From assembly GCF_012911015.1 (NCBI RefSeq), contig NZ_WVVV01000010.1, positions 1-64,000 on the forward strand: a stretch of DNA of 64,000 nt. Direction: 5' to 3'. The notes below the pieces were generated by a model. It saw only the letters and a list, made by a program, of their open reading frames with translations, was not told where the DNA came from and did no database searches. A program made the translations under genes and the position numbers. How positions within the stretch are numbered: the stretch's first letter is position 1; each line of letters begins with the position of its first letter. Of the stretch, positions 36,168 through 45,301 are shown one piece after another. Source of the DNA: Chelativorans sp. ZYF759 (GTDB lineage Bacteria > Pseudomonadota > Alphaproteobacteria > Rhizobiales > Rhizobiaceae).

Positions 36168-37260
36168 AATGGACAGCCAGCGGCGGCTGGAGACGCTGAC
36201 TCGCGCCATTGGAGCCGAAGCCGCCGCCCGCGACGCCGACGGCGCTTTTCCCGCCGGTGCGTTCGAGGCCCTTCGCGCCTCCGGCCTCCTCGCCGCGCCG
36301 CCTGTCGGACCCACCGAGATGCCGGCATTGCTTCGCCTGCTGGCGGCAGCGGGTCGTGGCGATCTCAGTGTGGGTCGCATCTTCGAAGGGCATGTGAATG
36401 CGTGCTATCTGATCGACCGCTATGGCACCGACAGCCAGAAAAGGCGTTTTGCCGAGATTGCCGCTGCCAGGGGGCTGTTCGGCGTATGGAACACCGACGC
36501 TCCAGACGACCCTCTGAGGCTGGAAGGCGCACGACTCTTCGGCAAGAAGAACTTCGCGTCGGGCGTCGACGGGCTGTCGCATGCCATCGTCACCGTCACC
36601 GGCCAGGATGGCCGGCAGATGATCATTGTTCCTGTCGGCGAGTTGCCCGTTGATCGCAGTTGGTGGCGGCCGGTGGGCATGAAGGCCTCCGGCAGCCACG
36701 TCGCGGACATGACCGGCCTGGACATCAGTCCGGACTGGCTGCTCGGGCAGCCGGACGACTACATAAGACAGCCCTGGTTCTCCGCAGGTGCCATCCGCTT
36801 TCTCGCCGTGCAGGTGGGCGGCGCGCACGCTGTCTTCGACACCGCCGTCAAGCATCTCGTGGCTTCCGATCGCGCGGCCAACCCGTATCAGGCGCACCGG
36901 CTGGCGCGCATGGGCGCCCATGTGGAAACGGCGTATCTGTGGCTCGACCGACTTGGCGAGGCCTGGTCCAGCGCGGCGGCCGATCCACATGCGGCCGAAC
37001 CCCAATCCTATCTGATGGCCGCCGCCAATGCCGGGCGGATCGTCATCGAAGCTTCGGCCATGTCCATCCTGCAGGAGGCCGAGCAGGCGATCGGCGCCGT
37101 CGGCTTGATTGCCCCGCACCCCTTCGAAAGGATCATGCGCGACTTGCGCACCTATCTGCGCCAACCCAATCCCGATGGCGCGGCGGCGGCGTTTGCAGAG
37201 GCAATCGCAAAGGGGGAGTGGACCCCGGCTGCCCACGGTGCAAAGGCTCCATTTAGATGA
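36157..37260 (+). CDS. Acyl-CoA dehydrogenase-like flavoprotein
   Basis: A 367-residue protein with the layout of acyl-CoA dehydrogenases: helical N-terminus (RLLAAAGRGDLSVGRIFEGH), middle beta domain (GLFGVWNTDAPDDPLRLEGA), then FASGVDGLSHAIVTV and a four-helix C-terminus with AHRLARMGAHVETAYLWLDRL. It is only distantly related, and I do not see the usual catalytic glutamate with confidence. It may be an FAD-dependent oxidase, nitroalkane-type or monooxygenase-like enzyme. The start may be ATG 36157 or ATG 36169. Its stop overlaps the start of the PIG-L gene as ATGA. Confidence 0.82.
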   Translation: MRHEMDSQRRLETLTRAIGAEAAARDADGAFPAGAFEALRASGLLAAPPVGPTEMPALLRLLAAAGRGDLSVGRIFEGHVNACYLIDRYGTDSQKRRFAEIAAARGLFGVWNTDAPDDPLRLEGARLFGKKNFASGVDGLSHAIVTVTGQDGRQMIIVPVGELPVDRSWWRPVGMKASGSHVADMTGLDISPDWLLGQPDDYIRQPWFSAGAIRFLAVQVGGAHAVFDTAVKHLVASDRAANPYQAHRLARMGAHVETAYLWLDRLGEAWSSAAADPHAAEPQSYLMAAANAGRIVIEASAMSILQEAEQAIGAVGLIAPHPFERIMRDLRTYLRQPNPDGAAAAFAEAIAKGEWTPAAHGAKAPFR

Positions 37261-37964
37261 CCGGGATCGATCCACCTGCCGGGCCCATCCTGGTGATCGC
37301 TCCGCATCCGGACGATGAAACGCTGGGCTGTGGCGGGTTGATCTGCCTGGCCATGCGCGGGGGGCAAAGACTTCACACAGTCTTCGTCACCGACGGCGGA
37401 GCCTCCCACCGCAATTCTTTCCTATGGGACAGGACCAAGCTGGCCGCCTGCCGCGAAGCAGAGGCAGCCGAGGCTCTGCGACGGCTTGGCGCGGGCAAGT
37501 CGGGGCGCAGTTTTCTGCGACTGCCCGACGCCGACATGCCGGCGCGCGGCAGCGCGCATTATGGCCGGGCCAAGTCCGCAGTGGTGGCGATCCTCCGCGA
37601 TCTCCAACCGAGGCTTGTCGTCCTCCCCTGGCGGCGCGATCCGCATCGCGACCATCGCGATGCGTGGTCGCTGGGCATGGACTGCCTGTTGGCGGCCGGC
37701 ACCAGTGCAGACATCCTGGAATACGCGATCTGGCTCGATGAGCTGGGAAGCCGGGCAGACCATCCGCAGGGCTTGGAGGTGGAGCGCGTCAGCCTCGATA
37801 TTTCCGAGGTCCAGCATGCCAAGAAAGATGCGCTGAAAGCCCATCGTTCGCAGCTGGGTGAACTGATCACCGACGACCCGGCAGCCTTTGTCTTGAGCAA
37901 GCACACAATCGACCGGCTCACGGGGCCGGAAGAGATCTATTGGCGCCCATGCGCAAGCGTGTGA
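37257..37964 (+). CDS. PIG-L/LmbE family N-deacetylase
   Basis: A 235-residue zinc-dependent deacetylase of the PIG-L family, which removes N-acetyl groups from GlcNAc-linked molecules (GlcNAc-PI, mycothiol, bacillithiol precursors). The metal motif is APHPDDETLGCGG with His17, Asp19-Asp20, and the distal ligands His130 and His133 lie in RRDPHRDHRDAW. TVFVTDGGASH is also typical. It overlaps the previous gene by four bases and the next by 16, so it belongs to the cassette. The likely substrate is the glycosylated product of the GT2 protein, by inference. Confidence 0.93.
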   Translation: MTGIDPPAGPILVIAPHPDDETLGCGGLICLAMRGGQRLHTVFVTDGGASHRNSFLWDRTKLAACREAEAAEALRRLGAGKSGRSFLRLPDADMPARGSAHYGRAKSAVVAILRDLQPRLVVLPWRRDPHRDHRDAWSLGMDCLLAAGTSADILEYAIWLDELGSRADHPQGLEVERVSLDISEVQHAKKDALKAHRSQLGELITDDPAAFVLSKHTIDRLTGPEEIYWRPCASV

Positions 37965-38545
37965 TCGACGCCGCCGGCTTCGAGGCGAAGTTCCAACAAG
38001 ACATCGATCCGTGGAACTACTCGCATTCACGGTTCGAGGCCTACAAGCGCCGCGTTCTCATGCGCGCGGTCGGCGATCGGCAGTTCGCCCGGGGCCTGGA
38101 GCTTGCATGCGCGATCGGGGAAACGACCCGCTTTCTCGCGCCGCGATGTCTCCGGCTCTTGGGGCTGGATTCGTCTGATACAGCATTGCGCGAAGCAAGG
38201 CGGCGGACTGCCTCCCTAGCCAATGTGTCACTCGCCAGAGCTTTGCTGCCGGTCGACATGCCGAGCGGCCCTTTCGACCTGATCGTGGCGTCGGAGATCT
38301 TCTACTACCTGAGACCGAACGATCTGCGGCTGCTGCTGCTTCGGCTCGAGCGCGTAACCTCGCCCGGCGGCCGCATCGTCATCCTGCATCACCTGCACGA
38401 CTTCGACGACGCCGCCATTCTCCCGCGCATGGCCCAGCTGACCGCCATGCGGAGCCTCGGCCGCCGCATGGCGCTTGTGTTCCAGCAGGACGAAGCGCGG
38501 TTCCAGGCCGCGGCGTTCGTCAAGCGAAAGCGCATCAGCAGTTGA
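37949..38545 (+). CDS. NodS-like SAM-dependent methyltransferase
   Basis: A 198-residue class I methyltransferase with the arrangement of NodS, the N-methyltransferase of Nod factor synthesis: FQQDIDPWNYSHSRFEAYKR near the N-terminus, motif I as LELACAIGETTRFLAPRC, LGLDSSDTALREARRR and FDLIVASEIFYYL. NodS methylates the deacetylated amino group of a chitooligosaccharide. Here the preceding gene encodes a deacetylase of another family, which keeps the same logic. The start is ATG 37949, inside the end of the PIG-L gene. No nodABC is present, so I do not call it nodS. Confidence 0.85.
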   Translation: MRKRVIDAAGFEAKFQQDIDPWNYSHSRFEAYKRRVLMRAVGDRQFARGLELACAIGETTRFLAPRCLRLLGLDSSDTALREARRRTASLANVSLARALLPVDMPSGPFDLIVASEIFYYLRPNDLRLLLLRLERVTSPGGRIVILHHLHDFDDAAILPRMAQLTAMRSLGRRMALVFQQDEARFQAAAFVKRKRISS

Positions 38546-38968
38546 TGTCGTTCCTGAAGCTTCACGGGGTCGTCGGCCGCCGCTCGGTCGAATCTCTGGT
38601 CCGACGCCTGGAGCAGGTACCCCCGACAACCGCAGGCGGGCTGGGCCGGTCGAGACGCATTGGGTCTGTGCGAAGTCCGTCATCGTGATCCGGTCTGCAA
38701 GCCTGCCGGAGAATGCCCAGTGCAGCGCACCGACCGCATTCGGGCCGCTCTTGATTTTCTTGCGGCGCATCCACACTCTGCCTGAAGGGTGCATCAGTTG
38801 GCATTCGACCGGGTCGATGTCGCGCCATCGGCCTCCCCGAGATCGGGTGTCGGTCGCCGGGGCTTGTCGCACGGGTCCTCGGGGCGGCCGGTGCCATGTT
38901 CAACCGCAGTTTTCTTGCCGTGATGGGTGGCGAACTTCCGCCGGCACGGCCGTGAGGGAGGACGGATC
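38546..38968. other. 423-bp stretch without a supported gene
   Basis: Between the methyltransferase and sugar kinase genes I see no reading frame with protein-like composition, no tRNA and no strong hairpin. Short frames on both strands are random-looking. The 3' end holds the GGGAGGAC ribosome site of the kinase gene. A promoter for the kinase is likely within it but was not located. Confidence 0.6.
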
Positions 38969-39946
38969 ATGATCCTGTGCTGCGGGGAGGCGCTGATCGA
39001 CATGCTGCCCGCCAGAACGTCGGAAGGTCAGGACGCATTTGCGCCGGTGCCGGGTGGTGCCGTTCTTAACACGGCGATCGCGCTCGGTCGGCTGGGCACC
39101 GATGCGGGTCTTTGGTGCGGGCTCTCGACCGATCTCTTTGGTCGACGTCTGGATGAGACATTGCAGTCGGCGGGCGTTTCAACCGCCCTCTGCCCGCGCT
39201 CGGACCGGCCGACGACGCTGGCTTTCGTGACGCTGTCCGGCGGCCATGCCCGCTATGCATTCTATGACGAAAACACCGCCGCGCGGATGGTCACGTCCCA
39301 ACAGCTGCCGCGCCTGGCGAATGATGTCAGCGCGATGTTCTTCGGCGGAATCAGCCTGGCGGTCGAGCCTTGCGGCGGCTCTCATGAAGCGCTGCACCGG
39401 CGCGAGGCGGACCGTCGGATGATCATGATGGACCCTAACATCCGTGCGGGCTTCATCGCCGATGAGCCGGCCTATCGGATCAGGCTCTCCTCGATGATGG
39501 CGCGCTCCGATATCGTGAAGCTCTCGGACGAGGACATGGAGTGGCTTTTTCCAGGCATCTCTGAGGCCGAGGTCGCGGAACGCCTGTTTTCGGGTGCCGT
39601 GACCTCGCTTCTCCTCGTCACGCGCGGCGCGGCGGGAGCGACATGTTACCTGCGCGACGGCAGACACCTCGATCGAGCGGCGCCATCCGTCACAGTGGCG
39701 GATACGGTCGGCGCCGGCGATACATTCAACGCGGGATTCCTCTTCGGCCTGGCGCGTGCCAATGCCTTGAGCCGATCGCGGCTCGCGGGGCTTTCAGCCG
39801 TTGTGCTGGAGGACTGCCTGACGCTGGCGGTCACGGCCGCCTCCATAACCGCTTCCCGAAGAGGTGCGGATCCGCCCTGGGCCCACGATCTCGACTCCAT
39901 TCCTGCGCTGCACAGGCTGAACGCCCTCAGCCCGTCCTCGGCGTGA
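38969..39946 (+). CDS. PfkB-family carbohydrate kinase, fructokinase-like
   Basis: A 325-residue ribokinase-fold sugar kinase. GEALIDMLPAR at the N-terminus and GAVLNTAIALGRLG bind the sugar. The catalytic Asp with anion hole is in VADTVGAGDTFNAGFLFGL near the C-terminus. These features match fructokinases of rhizobia, which act on fructose with ATP. ATG 38969 follows GAGGGAGGAC. It stands alone. Neighbours give no sugar pathway, so fructose is the most likely but unproven substrate. Confidence 0.9.
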   Translation: MILCCGEALIDMLPARTSEGQDAFAPVPGGAVLNTAIALGRLGTDAGLWCGLSTDLFGRRLDETLQSAGVSTALCPRSDRPTTLAFVTLSGGHARYAFYDENTAARMVTSQQLPRLANDVSAMFFGGISLAVEPCGGSHEALHRREADRRMIMMDPNIRAGFIADEPAYRIRLSSMMARSDIVKLSDEDMEWLFPGISEAEVAERLFSGAVTSLLLVTRGAAGATCYLRDGRHLDRAAPSVTVADTVGAGDTFNAGFLFGLARANALSRSRLAGLSAVVLEDCLTLAVTAASITASRRGADPPWAHDLDSIPALHRLNALSPSSA

Positions 39947-40018
39947 ACGTGTTCCAGCCGGCGCGCGATCGGACGTCGTTTGCGTTCCTCCCCGCTTGTG
40001 GCTCAGGAACATGATGCA

Positions 40019-40774
40019 TCAGCTTGACCGGGCGAGATCTCCAAACTCGCGCAGATGCAGATAATGGGGCGAGAAGTCGCCGGCCACCTGCAGCCCTTCC
40101 CAATCGAGCACCTGGAGGGTGCCGTCCTGAAGAACGAAATATCCCTTGGCTCGAAGCCCCATGAGAGAGCGGTTGACGTGCACCGACGACAGGCCCATCG
40201 AGTCGGCGATTTCCGCCTGAGTAATCGGGAAGTTGATTGTATCCGCCGTAGCTGCTCCCACGGCACGAAAGCGGACGAACAATTCGCACAGGAGATGGGC
40301 GATCCGGGTCGGAGCTGAGCGTTGCCCGATATTGGCCATCCACTCGCGGAAGATCGCCGCGTCAACGAGCGTGTGCCGCCAGAATGCGGTGGTGAGGCGG
40401 GGGAAGCGGTCGCAGACTTCCAATATGGCCGTGTGCGGGACAAACCCGATCGTGCTCGGCGTGATCGTGGCAATGCTGACGTCAAGCGATCTGAGATGGA
40501 GGCTTTGAAGATCGGGCGCATCGCCCGGCAGATGAAAGCCAACGATCTGCCGCCTGCTATCGCTGACGATCTTGTAGGTTGCCGTCATGCCTTCCGCGAT
40601 GAAGAACATCCGCGTCGGGCTCTCTCCCTCGCGGACCACGTCCTGATCGGCCTTGATCTCGGATCGCCTTATGGGCAGCTCCCGGATGGCGGACTTTTCC
40701 TCCTCCGAAATCTTGATGACGGAGGCGATTCTCCGTACGAGAGGCTCCGTGATGTCGTGGTCCATAGTGGACAT
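40019..40774 (-). CDS. Crp/Fnr family transcription regulator, without Fe-S cysteines
   Basis: A 251-residue regulator with a cyclic-nucleotide-binding-like N-terminal domain (QDVVREGESPTRMFFIAEG, QIVGFHLPGDAPDL) and a Crp-type winged helix at the C-terminus (FPITQAEIADSMGLSSVHVN with SLMGLRAKGYF). The N-terminal cysteine set of FNR is absent; only two isolated cysteines occur, so oxygen sensing by a cluster is unlikely. I start at ATG 40774 because GGGAG lies seven bases before it; ATG 40786 and GTG 40810 are alternatives. No target gene is adjacent. Confidence 0.9.
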   Translation of the reverse strand: MSTMDHDITEPLVRRIASVIKISEEEKSAIRELPIRRSEIKADQDVVREGESPTRMFFIAEGMTATYKIVSDSRRQIVGFHLPGDAPDLQSLHLRSLDVSIATITPSTIGFVPHTAILEVCDRFPRLTTAFWRHTLVDAAIFREWMANIGQRSAPTRIAHLLCELFVRFRAVGAATADTINFPITQAEIADSMGLSSVHVNRSLMGLRAKGYFVLQDGTLQVLDWEGLQVAGDFSPHYLHLREFGDLARSS

Positions 40775-40915
40775 GACTGCTCCCATGGTTATGGCGGGAG
40801 CACCGGGCACTCACAGCATCAGTAGCCGGGTAAGAACTGACGATTTGGCACCCTCTCACATGGGCGATGCCTTGTCGTTGACCTGCCTCAGGCGTCGAGA
40901 TTGATATAGGTTGGT

Positions 40916-41155
40916 CTAAGACTGCAACCCATGTAAGTCGGCGGTTATTTCCAGAGACAGGACGGTGGAGCCGGACTCATCCTCCACCCACATCGTCCAA
41001 TGGCCATGTTGCCAGAAGTCGGGACCCAGGTCCCTGAGCGTTTCGCCGGTCGTCCGTGTAGCCTGTGCCCTGACTTCGTTCATGTCGGCACATTCAAAAC
41101 CGACCTCGTCCAGCGAGGTCCTGCCGTCTCGGACGTGAAAGAAATAGCGCTGCAT
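40916..41155 (-). CDS. DUF6894-like small protein
   Basis: A 79-residue acidic protein starting MQRYFFHVRDGRTSLDEVG, the pattern of the DUF6894 family of rhizobial small proteins, with TMWVEDESGSTVLSLEI later. Its function is not known. The start is set at 41155, since GGAGAG lies five bases upstream; a longer reading to 41236 is not supported by family length. It faces the Crp regulator from 140 bases upstream on the same strand. Confidence 0.85.
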   Translation of the reverse strand: MQRYFFHVRDGRTSLDEVGFECADMNEVRAQATRTTGETLRDLGPDFWQHGHWTMWVEDESGSTVLSLEITADLHGLQS

Positions 41156-41419
41156 CGGCGCTCTCCATAAAGGGGGGAGCACATCGCCGTCTCTCAGTTC
41201 CCGCTTCCCGTGAAATCGGCGGCAATCTCTCAACATAACATGCCGCAGGCCATTTGAGCCTGTCGCAACAAAACTTGATGAGGGGACGCCAAGGGTTTTC
41301 CGATGAAGAGGCCTTGGGTGATTTCACCTAGGGAGGTGGTTCCTTCGCACTGCGGGTTGCTGCCACGGATTTGCCAATGCCACGCTTTGGGCTAGGGTCT
41401 TCGGCGAGGAGGAACGTCG

Positions 41420-42172
41420 ATGCTGCCCCTTTACGAGCTGCTGTCGCGCGCGGGCGATGGGCGCGCCATCGAACTGATGGCCCGCCAATATCGTCTCTCG
41501 CAAGAGCAGGCGCAGCTGGCCGCGGAGGCCCTGTTGCCGGCTTTTCGGGAAGGCCTGCGGCGCAACGCGGCCGATCCCCATGGAATCGGGCTCTTGATGG
41601 CCCAGATGGCCGGTGGACGCAACGCCGGCTACTTCGAGGATGCCGCGCGGGCATTCGCGCCGGAGGGGCGCCGGGAGGGCGATGACATTCTGGGCCAGCT
41701 CTTCGGTTCGCCAGAGGTCTCGCGCGCCGTGGCGGCCCAGGCGGCGCAGGCGACGGGCATCGCCCAGGAAACACTCAAGGCCATGCTGCCCTCGATGGCC
41801 GCAATGCTCATGGGTGGGCTGGGCAAGCAGGCGAGCGGCGAACTGGGAGCGCGCAGCGCGCCGGAGAACCCGTTCCTCAAGGTGATTCAGGAAGCGATGC
41901 AGGCCGGCATGCCGCCTGCCCAGCCGCCCCGGAAGGAGCGGCAGGGTTTCCACAATCCCTTCGAAAATCCGTTCTCCCGCATGATGGAGGAGATGGTCGA
42001 GGCCATGAGCCCGAAGCCGGAGCCACCGAAAAACCCGAGCGGGCGCCCGCGCAACGCCTATGACGATCTATTCAGCCAGATGTTCGAGACCGGGCGCCAG
42101 ACCCGCGAGGAATACGAAAAGGCGATGAAAGGGATTTTCGAGCGCCGTCCAGATTCGTCTGGTTCCGGCTGA
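41420..42172 (+). CDS. DUF937 (YidB-like) domain protein
   Basis: A 250-residue soluble protein with an Ala/Gln/Leu-rich helical N-terminal half of the DUF937/YidB type (MARQYRLSQEQAQLAAEALL, then GIAQETLKAMLPSMAAMLMG). The second half is low complexity and rich in Pro, Met, Glu and Phe-Asn-Pro-Phe (GFHNPFENPFSRMMEEMVEA). The role is unknown in all species. AGGAGGAAC precedes ATG 41420. A strong hairpin lies directly after its stop. Confidence 0.85.
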   Translation: MLPLYELLSRAGDGRAIELMARQYRLSQEQAQLAAEALLPAFREGLRRNAADPHGIGLLMAQMAGGRNAGYFEDAARAFAPEGRREGDDILGQLFGSPEVSRAVAAQAAQATGIAQETLKAMLPSMAAMLMGGLGKQASGELGARSAPENPFLKVIQEAMQAGMPPAQPPRKERQGFHNPFENPFSRMMEEMVEAMSPKPEPPKNPSGRPRNAYDDLFSQMFETGRQTREEYEKAMKGIFERRPDSSGSG

Positions 42173-42205
42173 AAAAAAAAGCCCGGTCCGTATGCGGGAC
42201 CGGGC
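42172..42205 (-). terminator. Rho-independent terminator of the DUF1127 gene
   Basis: GCCCGGTCC (42181-42189) pairs with GGACCGGGC (42197-42205) around a 7-base loop. On the minus strand the hairpin is followed by a run of nine Ts (42180-42172), so it is a textbook intrinsic terminator for the DUF1127 gene, which ends at 42259. The T run begins right at the stop of the plus-strand DUF937 gene. Confidence 0.9.
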
Positions 42206-42258
42206 AAGAGTGCAGGCATGCCGGAAGGGAGCCGGCTTTCGGGGCGCCTGCGGGGAAA

Positions 42259-42549
42259 TCAGGGGCGCAGCCGCACGAAATCACCGTTCATGCTGCGCCG
42301 ATGGGCGATGTCGGCAAGGCTGGCGGTCGGGTCCTGTCCGACCGGCAGACGCCGAACCGCGGCAAGATCGGCACGCGTCAGTCCGATATCGGCAAGTTGG
42401 TGGTCGGAGAGCTCCGCCAGTTCGAGCGTCGCCCGGCGGTTCTCAAGAGCGCGCGCGATGCCGCGTACGAAGCCGGCCACACGCATGGCGATTGCGGTGA
42501 CGCGCGGGAGGGCGGCGGTCGCATGCTGGGTGGGCTCGAGGGCGGTCAT
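42259..42549 (-). CDS. DUF1127 protein
   Basis: A 96-residue basic protein with the DUF1127 core near the C-terminus: ENRRATLELAELSDHQLADI followed by GLTRADL. Short DUF1127 proteins of alphaproteobacteria include the RNA chaperone CcaF1 of Rhodobacter, whose gene is associated with anti-Shine-Dalgarno small RNAs. This one is longer at its N-terminus than the minimal form. The start is ATG 42549 behind AAAGGACAACCG. It is divergent from a LysR regulator gene, an arrangement I recall from other rhizobia, suggesting control by it. Confidence 0.9.
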   Translation of the reverse strand: MTALEPTQHATAALPRVTAIAMRVAGFVRGIARALENRRATLELAELSDHQLADIGLTRADLAAVRRLPVGQDPTASLADIAHRRSMNGDFVRLRP

Positions 42550-42728
42550 CGGTTGTCCTTTCAGGTCTTTGGCCGCACGGCAGGATCGGCCGCCGCGGAA
42601 GATGCGGGCGGTCGGAGCGAATAACGGTTGCGCCGTTGCGGAATGTCCGTCTTGTCTCACTCCGATATTGATTAGTCGAACGAATGTTTTTAATCTCTTC
42701 CATCAATCGCAATGATGAGAACGGACCC

Positions 42729-43688
42729 ATGGCCTCTCCCCTCGACCTGGACCAGTTGCAGACTTTCGTCACGATCGCCGACACCGGCAGCTTCACCCGC
42801 GCGGCCGAGCAGGTGTTCCGCACGCAGTCGGCCGTTTCCATGCAGATGCGGCGGCTCGAAGAAAGGCTCGGCAAACAGCTCTTCGAGAAGGACGGGCGAA
42901 CCAACCGGCTGACGGAGGATGGCGAACGGCTTTTGATCCATGCCAGGCGGCTGTTGCGCTTGAACCGCGAGACGCTCGCGGCCTTCGACGACGCAAGCCT
43001 CGAAGGTCATGTCCGCATCGGAACGCCGGACGATTACGCCGACCGTTTCCTGCCGGAGATCATGGCCCGCTTTTCGCGGTCCAATCCCCGGGTCGAACTG
43101 TCGGTGATCTGCGAGCCAACGGTCAATCTGGTCGAGCAGGTGAGGCGGGGCCATCTCGACATCGCGCTTGTCACCCATGACGACGACAAGGGCTTGTCGG
43201 ACGTGGTTCGCCGGGAGCCCCTTCTGTGGGTCAGCTCGGTCAACCACGCCGTGCACGAAGAACCCGTCGTGCCGCTGGCGGTGGGGCGGCCGACCTGCCT
43301 GTGGCGGCGCGCCGCCTGCGAGCGGCTCGATGATATGGGAAGGGAATACCGGATACTCTTCACGAGCTGGTCGGCGACCGTGATCATCGCTTCGGTGCTG
43401 TCGGGACTGGCCGTGTCCATTCTGCCCGAATGCGCGCTCAGGCCCGGCATGCGCATCCTTGGCGAAGCCGATGGCTTCGGGCAACTGCCGGACTGCCGGA
43501 TCGGCATCATGCGCGGCCACACGGCCCAGCCCGAGATCGTCGATGCGCTGGCCCGCCACATTTCCGAAAGCCTCGACAACATCTCGGTGCCGGCCGCGCT
43601 CGAGGAGACGGGCGGCTTCGACTTCGCCGCGCTGGCCTACGGCAAGGGCAAGCGGCTGAAGCCGGGGCACCTCATGCCTGGCTGGTAG
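42729..43688 (+). CDS. LysR family transcription regulator
   Basis: A 319-residue LysR-type regulator. The N-terminal winged helix-turn-helix is seen as LDLDQLQTFVTIADTGSFTR and AVSMQMRRLEERLGKQLFEK. The C-terminal effector domain begins with VRIGTPDDYADRFLPEIMAR and has VELSVICEPTVNLVEQV. ATG 42684 is a possible earlier start. It is divergent from the DUF1127 gene with about 180 bp between, the usual position for a LysR binding site. xseA starts close behind. Confidence 0.93.
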   Translation: MASPLDLDQLQTFVTIADTGSFTRAAEQVFRTQSAVSMQMRRLEERLGKQLFEKDGRTNRLTEDGERLLIHARRLLRLNRETLAAFDDASLEGHVRIGTPDDYADRFLPEIMARFSRSNPRVELSVICEPTVNLVEQVRRGHLDIALVTHDDDKGLSDVVRREPLLWVSSVNHAVHEEPVVPLAVGRPTCLWRRAACERLDDMGREYRILFTSWSATVIIASVLSGLAVSILPECALRPGMRILGEADGFGQLPDCRIGIMRGHTAQPEIVDALARHISESLDNISVPAALEETGGFDFAALAYGKGKRLKPGHLMPGW

Positions 43689-43727
43689 ATGCTTGACCGA
43701 ATCGGCGAAAACCCCTCGATTGACGCG

Positions 43728-45287
43728 ATGAACAGTCCCCAGCCACAGACCGGTACCAATATCGGCGAATATTCCGTCTCCGAGATTTCCGGCGCGCTCA
43801 AGCGCATGGTCGAAGACACTTTCGGCCATGTGCGGGTGCGCGGCGAGATTTCGGGCTATCGTGGCCCGCACTCGTCCGGTCACGCCTATTTTGCGCTCAA
43901 GGACGAGCGCGCCCGCATCGAGGCGGTGATCTGGAAAGGCACGTTCTCGCGGCTGCGCTTCAAGCCCGAGGAGGGCATGGAGGTCATCGCCACCGGCAAA
44001 CTGACCACCTATCCGGGCTCCTCCAAATACCAGATCGTCATCGAGTCGATCGAACCGGCGGGCGCCGGGGCGCTGATGGCGCTGCTCGAGGAACGGCGCA
44101 AGAAGCTTGCCGCCGAAGGGCTGTTCGACGCCGGCCGCAAGCAGCTCATTCCCCACATGCCGAAGGTGGTTGGCGTCGTCACCTCGCCGACCGGGGCGGT
44201 CATCCGCGACATCATCCACCGCATCACCGACCGCTTCCCCCTGCATGTGATCGTGTGGCCCGTGCGCGTGCAGGGCGAGACGACGGGCGCCGAGGTTTCG
44301 GCGGCCGTGGCCGGCTTCAATGCGCTGCCCGAGGGCGGGCCGATCCCGCGGCCGGACGTCCTGATCGTGGCGCGCGGCGGCGGCAGCCTGGAGGATCTGT
44401 GGGGCTTCAACGACGAAGCGGTCGTGCGCGCGGTGGCGGATTCCGACATCCCGGTGATCTCGGCTGTCGGCCATGAGACCGACTGGACCTTGATCGATCA
44501 TGCCGCCGACATCCGCGCGCCGACGCCCACAGGCGCCGCCGAGATGGCGGTTCCCGTGCGCGCGGAGCTTGAGTCAACGCTGGCCAGCCTGGGCGCTAGG
44601 CTGAAAGGTTGCATCTCTCGCTCCAGCGAGCGCAAGCGCGAGCGGTTGAGGGCCTGCGCCCGTGCGCTGCCGTCCGCAGATCAGCTTCTGGCCATGCCAA
44701 GGCGTCGTTTCGACGAGGCCGCAAGTCGCCTCGACAGGGGTTTCTCGGTGCTGGTGGAACGCCGCAAGGCGAGGCTGCAGAAAGCACGCCTTTCGCCGGC
44801 GACGCTGCAGCAGCGCGTGGCGGAAGCTCGCCGCCGGTTGGAACGCGAGGCGGACCAGCTGCCGAAATGCGCTCGCGCCTTTCTGCGCAACCGCCGCAAT
44901 GATCTGGATCGCCGAGGAGCGCGGCTCAGGCTGGAGCCGATCGAGACGAGGTCACGAAATGCGCGCGAGCGGCTGGCGGGGCTTGCCGGGCGCAAGGACC
45001 GCGCCGTCGATGTCCGCGGAAGACACTGGCGCGAGCGGCTTTTTGCTGCGAGCCGGATGCTGGGCTCGCTTTCCTATACAAATGTTCTGGCGCGCGGCTA
45101 TGCGCTGGTGAGAGACGAGGCGGGACTGCCGGTCACGCGCGGGGACGCTGTGAAACCTGGCGACCGGTTGGCCATCCAGTTCGCGGATCGCTCGGTCGAC
45201 GCCCTGGCCGCCAAATCGAAACCGTCGTCGGGGACTGCTGCCAGGCCTCCATCGCCACCCCAGGGCGGACAGGGCACGCTGCTCTGA
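43728..45287 (+). CDS. xseA: Exodeoxyribonuclease VII large subunit
   Basis: A 519-residue nuclease subunit that degrades single-stranded DNA. The N-terminal OB domain begins [19 protein letters not shown] and continues with [20 protein letters not shown]. The catalytic region has [36 protein letters not shown] and [21 protein letters not shown] long helical, Arg-rich region follows, as normal. ATG 43689 directly after the LysR stop is an alternative start, but the extra 13 residues look unconserved. The small subunit gene xseB is not in the window. Confidence 0.95.
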   Translation: MNSPQPQTGTNIGEYSVSEISGALKRMVEDTFGHVRVRGEISGYRGPHSSGHAYFALKDERARIEAVIWKGTFSRLRFKPEEGMEVIATGKLTTYPGSSKYQIVIESIEPAGAGALMALLEERRKKLAAEGLFDAGRKQLIPHMPKVVGVVTSPTGAVIRDIIHRITDRFPLHVIVWPVRVQGETTGAEVSAAVAGFNALPEGGPIPRPDVLIVARGGGSLEDLWGFNDEAVVRAVADSDIPVISAVGHETDWTLIDHAADIRAPTPTGAAEMAVPVRAELESTLASLGARLKGCISRSSERKRERLRACARALPSADQLLAMPRRRFDEAASRLDRGFSVLVERRKARLQKARLSPATLQQRVAEARRRLEREADQLPKCARAFLRNRRNDLDRRGARLRLEPIETRSRNARERLAGLAGRKDRAVDVRGRHWRERLFAASRMLGSLSYTNVLARGYALVRDEAGLPVTRGDAVKPGDRLAIQFADRSVDALAAKSKPSSGTAARPPSPPQGGQGTLL

Positions 45288-45301
45288 ACTGCAGGCAAAG
45301 A

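Noticed and set aside
35073-38545. A true Nod factor (nod) cluster
   Set aside because: The deacetylase is PIG-L, not NodB; there is no NodA acyltransferase, and the GT2 protein lacks the NodC membrane helices. Only the methyltransferase is NodS-like.
40019-40774. FNR/FixK oxygen regulator
   Set aside because: The N-terminal cluster cysteines of FNR are missing and no microaerobic genes are adjacent.
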